Origin: Opitutia bacterium UBA7350
GTDB taxonomy: Bacteria > Verrucomicrobiota > Verrucomicrobiia > Opitutales > Coraliomargaritaceae
Assembly (NCBI GenBank): GCA_002470925.1
Contig: DKOX01000077.1
Span: 1 to 9,758 of the forward strand
Direction: 5' to 3'
DNA: 9,758 nt
Shown: positions 6,504 to 9,758 of the stretch, in pieces
How positions within the stretch are numbered: position 1 is the first letter of the stretch
Layout: each line of letters starts with the position of its first letter
Notes under the pieces: generated by a model
Told to the model about the DNA's origin: nothing
The model's database searches: none
What the model saw: the letters and a program-made list of their open reading frames with translations, nothing else
Position numbers and translations under genes: made by a program

Positions 6504-7376
6504 ATGAAAAATCTCTCCATTCAACCGGTTTCAATGCACGTTTCGAGGTGGGGCGAAGGTCCGCTATGGTGGGAAGATAGACTTCTGTATGTCGACATCG
6601 AAGGTCACTGTATCAATCGCCTCGACCCCAAAAGCGGCCGAGTCCAATCATGGGATGTTCGCGAAGCGATCGGGACCGTCGTACCAACTAACGATAACAA
6701 ATTCGCTTACGCCGGCAGCAGTGGATATGTGCTCTTCGATCCCCACACCAACACCAAAACACCAATGGGGAACCCTGAAAGCTCCATGGGGCGTGCGGTT
6801 CGCTTTAACGACGGCAAGTGTGATCCCAACGGGCGTTTTTGGGCCGGAAGCATCAGTCTCAAGAAAAAAGAGGGAACCGCGAATCTTTACATGCTTGACC
6901 GCCAACGCCGTCTCCATTTCAGGCTGGGCAACCTGACAAACTCCAACGGGATTTGCTGGAGCCTTGATGCCAAAACGCTCTACCACATCGACACCCCGAC
7001 CAAGCTCATCCGGGCCTATAAGTTTGACTTGAAAAACGGGATCCTTGGCGCGGAAAAGAGCGTGATCGACACCGCGCTTTTCGGCTACGACTCATCCCCC
7101 GACGGCATGTGCATTGATGCCAACGGTAACCTGTGGGTCGCATTTTGTCACGGCGGCTGCGTGGCATGCTTTAACCCGCTCGAGCAGAAGAAACTCGTGC
7201 ACCTTGATTTCCCCTGCGTGGAAACAACCGCCTGTACCTTTGGAGGTCCGAACTTGGATCGTCTTTTTGTGACCACCGGAATTCACAAAAGTAAAAAGGA
7301 AGCCGATGCCGGTAAAGTTTTTGTAGTGGATGGGCTCAATATCCGCGGTGTGCCGGCATTCCCCTTTCGGGGATAG
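6504..7376 (+). CDS. SMP-30/gluconolactonase/LRE-family lactonase
   Basis: Six-bladed beta-propeller hydrolase of the SMP-30/gluconolactonase family, which opens sugar lactones with one divalent metal ion. The protein has 290 residues (family about 290-300). Metal-binding positions are conserved: E18 in WGEGPLWW, N148 in SNGICWS and D200 in SPDGMCID. R100 and N102 in VRFNDGKCDPNGRFWAG correspond to the residues that contact substrate in characterised members. The repeated D.NGNLWVAFCHGG and GPNLDRLFVTT segments are typical late blades. Catalysis is therefore likely, but the substrate (a glucono-, arabino-, xylono- or other lactone) cannot be told from sequence. No sugar dehydrogenase, dehydratase or transporter is adjacent, so context does not help. 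The ATG at 6504 places the family EGP motif at the usual position; there is no clear ribosome binding site. No signal peptide is seen, so it is probably cytoplasmic. thrS follows after 90 bases. Confidence 0.9.
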   Translation: MKNLSIQPVSMHVSRWGEGPLWWEDRLLYVDIEGHCINRLDPKSGRVQSWDVREAIGTVVPTNDNKFAYAGSSGYVLFDPHTNTKTPMGNPESSMGRAVRFNDGKCDPNGRFWAGSISLKKKEGTANLYMLDRQRRLHFRLGNLTNSNGICWSLDAKTLYHIDTPTKLIRAYKFDLKNGILGAEKSVIDTALFGYDSSPDGMCIDANGNLWVAFCHGGCVACFNPLEQKKLVHLDFPCVETTACTFGGPNLDRLFVTTGIHKSKKEADAGKVFVVDGLNIRGVPAFPFRG

Positions 7377-7411
7377 CGGACAAATTTAAAAGTTATTGAC
7401 ACAATACGGCA

Positions 7412-7443
7412 TTGACTAGCCGTGACTAGAACGTGTCTATAAG
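7412..7443 (+). promoter_or_regulatory. Possible thrS promoter with overlapping direct repeats
   Basis: TATAAG (7438-7443, 5 of 6 match to -10) ends 23 bases before the thrS ATG, the same distance as in the two minus-strand promoters. The nearest good -35 is TTGACT (7412-7417), but the spacer would be 20 bases, longer than usual. TGACTAG is present twice (7413-7419 and 7423-7429) with a 10-base period, between the -35 and the -10. GACAC (7398-7402) and GTGTC (7433-7437) form an outer inverted pair. No T-box or tRNA-like leader is seen. Confidence 0.35.
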
Positions 7444-7466
7444 TTTTTAGACCAACATTAAGTCCT

Positions 7467-9302
7467 ATGAAAGAAATGTCGCCCCTTGAGGAAATTCGCC
7501 ACTCTGCTGCGCACGTACTGGCCACCGCGGTCTTGCGCCTGCATCCCGAGGCCCAACTTGATATCGGCCCTCCCACCGAAAATGGTTTCTATTACGACAT
7601 TGACCTCGAAAAGCCACTCGATGCCACCGACCTTGAAGCCCTTGAGGGCGAGATGAAAAAAGTCATTAAAGAAAACCAAAAATTTGAACGAATCGAGTGC
7701 AGCCGCGAAGAGGCCATTGAAAAAATCAAGGCAATGGGTCAGGAGCGTTACAAATTGGGCCGCCTCGACGACATTCCGGAAGACGAGCAGGTGAGCTTTT
7801 ACCGCAACGGCGAATTCCTTGACCTCTGCGCCGGTTCGCACGTGGGATATACCAAAAAGATCAAGGCCTTCAAATTACTCTCCATCGCAGGAGCCTACCA
7901 TCGCGGCGACGACCAAAACAAACAGCTCCAGCGCATTTACGGCACCGCCTTCCCCTCGAAGGAAGAGCTCGCGGAATACCTTGAACGCCTCGAGCAGGCC
8001 CGCGCCCGCGATCACCGCAAACTCGGCCGCGAGCTTAAACTCTTTCACATCGATGATGCCGTCGGATCTGGTATGGTGCTCTGGACTCCCAACGGCGCGG
8101 TCCTCCGCGCCGAACTGCAAAACTTTATTACAGACGAATTACAAAAAACGGGATACGAGATGGTCTACACGCCCCACATCGGCAAGCTCGGGCTCTTCCG
8201 CACTTCTGGACACTTTCCCTACTACAAAGAATCGCAATTCCCGCCGATTGTTGAGCCCGGCACGGTGGAATCCCTGGCACAGCAAGGCTACTCCTGCACC
8301 GACTTATCCAACCAGCTCGATTCCGGCGAAATCGACGGCTACCTGCTCAGGCCGATGAATTGCCCCATGCATATCAAGATCTTTGATAGCCAACCCCACT
8401 CATACCGCGACCTCCCGGTGCGGCTTGCTGAATTTGGCACCGTTTACCGCTGGGAACAATCCGGCGAACTCAACGGAATGACCCGCGTGCGTGGATTCAC
8501 GCAGGACGATGCCCACCTCTTCTGCACCGAGGATCAAATCGCAACTGAAATCGCCGGATGCCTCGACCTTGTCAAACTTGTCTTTAATACCCTTGGCATG
8601 TGCGACTACCGCGTTCGTATTGGCCTTCGCGACCCCGACTCCGCCAAATACGTTGGTGATTCCGAAAAATGGGATCGCGCTGAAAATGCCCTCCGCGAGG
8701 CCGCTCAATCGCTCGGGGTTGCTTACTCAGAAGAAGCCGGGGAAGCCGCCTTTTATGGCCCTAAAATTGATTTTGTTGTCAAAGACGTAATCGGGCGCGA
8801 GTGGCAACTCGGTACGGTTCAGGTTGACTACAACCTACCCGAGCGCTTTGACCTCCATTATATTGGGGCGGACAACGAGAAGCACCGTCCGGTCATGATT
8901 CACCGCGCTCCCTTTGGATCGATGGAGCGATTTTGCGGCCTTCTTATCGAACATTTTGCAGGTAATTTCCCGACTTGGCTCGCACCCGAACAAGTTCGCA
9001 TTCTGCCGATGAACGATGACCTCGTTCCGCGCGCACGCGCGATCGAAACCCTGCTCAAAGCTGCCAAGATACGCGTAACAGTCGATGCGATCGCCGACAA
9101 ACTGGGCGCCAAGATTCGCAAAGCTGAAATTGAGAAAGTGCCGCACATGCTGGTTCTGGGAAAACGGGAAGCGGAGGAAGACAAAGTGGCGGTGCGATCC
9201 CGTACCAACAAAGCACTCGAGGGAACAAAATCCACCCACGAATTCCTCGCGGAGCTCCTCGCCGATATCGCCGCAAAAACACTGCCCGACCCCAAAAGCT
9301 GA
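7467..9302 (+). CDS. thrS: Threonyl-tRNA synthetase lacking the N-terminal TGS domain
   Basis: Class II aminoacyl-tRNA synthetase that charges tRNA-Thr and hydrolyses mischarged Ser-tRNA-Thr. It has 611 residues, against 642 in E. coli. The editing domain begins at once, with H12 and H16 (HSAAH) and C121 and H125 (LCAGSH). The catalytic core has zinc ligands C299 (RPMNCPMH), H350 (DDAH) and H479 (MIHRAP), motif 2 around EFGTVYRWE, and motif 3 in APFGSMERF. The C-terminal anticodon-binding domain starts near LAPEQVRILP. The usual ~60-residue TGS domain is absent. An in-frame TAA at 7440-7442 excludes an upstream extension, so this is not a mis-called start. About 25 extra residues lie within 262-291, just before the zinc cysteine, compared with E. 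coli. No Shine-Dalgarno sequence is visible. infC, rpmI and rplT, often downstream of thrS, do not follow; yhbY does. Editing and catalysis both look intact. Confidence 0.97.
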   Translation: MKEMSPLEEIRHSAAHVLATAVLRLHPEAQLDIGPPTENGFYYDIDLEKPLDATDLEALEGEMKKVIKENQKFERIECSREEAIEKIKAMGQERYKLGRLDDIPEDEQVSFYRNGEFLDLCAGSHVGYTKKIKAFKLLSIAGAYHRGDDQNKQLQRIYGTAFPSKEELAEYLERLEQARARDHRKLGRELKLFHIDDAVGSGMVLWTPNGAVLRAELQNFITDELQKTGYEMVYTPHIGKLGLFRTSGHFPYYKESQFPPIVEPGTVESLAQQGYSCTDLSNQLDSGEIDGYLLRPMNCPMHIKIFDSQPHSYRDLPVRLAEFGTVYRWEQSGELNGMTRVRGFTQDDAHLFCTEDQIATEIAGCLDLVKLVFNTLGMCDYRVRIGLRDPDSAKYVGDSEKWDRAENALREAAQSLGVAYSEEAGEAAFYGPKIDFVVKDVIGREWQLGTVQVDYNLPERFDLHYIGADNEKHRPVMIHRAPFGSMERFCGLLIEHFAGNFPTWLAPEQVRILPMNDDLVPRARAIETLLKAAKIRVTVDAIADKLGAKIRKAEIEKVPHMLVLGKREAEEDKVAVRSRTNKALEGTKSTHEFLAELLADIAAKTLPDPKS

Positions 9303-9306
9303 AACG

Positions 9307-9435
9307 CAAGTATTTCCTCGAAGAGACTCGGCAGCGGCAAGCGAGTGAATGGTAAAATTCGCAGCGACCTCGCCCAGATTCCACCGCAAACCCTACCATT
9401 GCGATTACTTGCCGCGGAGGGTACGGCCAAGTATT
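9307..9435. repeat. Imperfect hairpin between thrS and yhbY, flanked by 8-base direct repeats
   Basis: The arms pair as GCGGCAAG (9334-9341) with CTTGCCGC (9408-9415) and as AATGGTA (9348-9354) with TACCATT (9394-9400). A 6/7-base internal loop separates the two helices and a 39-base loop caps them. The sequence CAAGTATT occurs on both sides (9307-9314 and 9428-9435). GCAAGTA (9306-9312) could also pair with TACTTGC (9406-9412), which would compete with the outer helix. No T run follows, so it is not a standard terminator. It could be an untranslated-region RNA structure, a small mobile-element remnant, or chance. Confidence 0.35.
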
Positions 9436-9507
9436 CAAAAAATAAAATCGCGCGCTCCCTACCCGCTTGCATCGATCCAAGATTGTTGTAGTTTGTGGAT
9501 CCAATCT

Positions 9508-9758
9508 ATGGAATCCCAACCTCTTACCAGCGCCGAAAAAAAGGAACTGCGCGGCATCGCCCAACGCTTGAAGCCCCATATCTTTTTAGGCAAGCAGGGC
9601 CTTAGTGAGCCCGTCCTCAAAGAAATCGAGATCGCTCTCACCAAGAACGGACTCATCAAAATACGCTTTGAGGCGCCGCGCGACACCATCCAATCACTCT
9701 GCCAGGAAATTCCTAACCGAACCGCCAGCGAATTCGTCGGTTCGGTTGGACGCATCGG
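9508..9758 (+). CDS. yhbY: YhbY-type CRM-domain RNA-binding protein, 3' end cut by window edge
   Basis: Small RNA-binding protein of the CRM (YhbY) family, associated in E. coli with pre-50S ribosomal subunits and ribosome assembly. The 83 codons seen run off the right edge; the family is about 95-105 residues, so only the last 15 or so are missing. The N-terminus LTSAEKKELRGIAQRLKP, the GKQGLS loop (28-33, the GxxG RNA-binding motif of the domain) and the IEIALTKNGLIKIRF segment match the family in order. The end seen, VGSVGRIG, corresponds to the VQ.IGK.L region before the last strand. The ATG at 9508 is the natural family start. No good Shine-Dalgarno sequence is present; a 6-bp inverted pair (AGATTG 9480-9485, CAATCT 9502-9507) directly precedes the start. 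It is on the same strand as thrS, but 205 bases separate them, so cotranscription is uncertain. Confidence 0.9.
   Translation, partial: MESQPLTSAEKKELRGIAQRLKPHIFLGKQGLSEPVLKEIEIALTKNGLIKIRFEAPRDTIQSLCQEIPNRTASEFVGSVGRI

Noticed and set aside
7360..7373. Hairpin TCCCC-TTTC-GGGGA at the end of the lactonase gene as a terminator
   Set aside because: Only 5 bp, overlaps the last codons, and no T run follows.
7377..7466. T-box or tRNA-like leader for thrS
   Set aside because: The spacer is only 90 bases and has no T-box consensus or specifier hairpin; no long leader is possible without overlapping the upstream gene.
8835..9472. Overlapping minus-strand open frames of 184 and 190 codons at the end of thrS
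   Set aside because: Antisense to well-conserved ThrS motif 3 and the anticodon-binding domain; no recognisable product.
1..9758. Mobile element, CRISPR array, tRNA or rRNA gene, toxin-antitoxin or defence genes
   Set aside because: Looked for on both strands; no transposase or integrase motif, no regularly spaced repeats, no cloverleaf and no defence-gene signature was found.

Overview
The window is a housekeeping stretch of a bacterial chromosome, with GC a little above half in genes by eye. It carries nine protein genes, two of them cut by the window edges. I see no tRNA, rRNA, CRISPR array, insertion sequence, phage gene or integrase. The combination of a magnesium-type HemB, a threonyl-tRNA synthetase without TGS domain, a PEGA-domain lipoprotein and start codons almost without Shine-Dalgarno sequences suggests a member of the Planctomycetota-Verrucomicrobiota-Chlamydiota group, most likely Verrucomicrobiota. 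This placement is inference; no marker in the window proves it.

Left part, minus strand (1-2492): a PEGA-domain lipoprotein gene (GTG start) is followed after 33 bases by gcvH (glycine cleavage H protein), and then after 78 bases by speA (biosynthetic arginine decarboxylase, cut at the left edge). The lipoprotein gene and gcvH look like one transcript. speA appears to have its own sigma-70-type promoter in the 78-base gap. The lipoprotein and speA promoters share the same -10 (TATTAT), an 18-base spacer and 23 bases to the start codon, and each has an inverted repeat over its -35.

Middle (2687-4770): a plus-strand CNNM/CBS-pair membrane protein gene converges on minus-strand hemB. Their stop codons share the four bases CTAG.

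Right part, plus strand (4871-9758): cysS (cysteinyl-tRNA synthetase), an AT-rich spacer, an SMP-30/gluconolactonase-family enzyme, thrS (threonyl-tRNA synthetase), a structured-looking 205-base spacer, and the start of a yhbY-type CRM-domain ribosome-associated protein. Two aminoacyl-tRNA synthetases and a ribosome-assembly factor give this half a translation theme. The lactonase does not obviously belong to it.

The genes do not add up to a recognisable new system. The most interesting points are the paired promoter/inverted-repeat architecture, the isolated gcvH, the TGS-less ThrS with an insertion before its zinc cysteine, and the potential RNA structure between thrS and yhbY.
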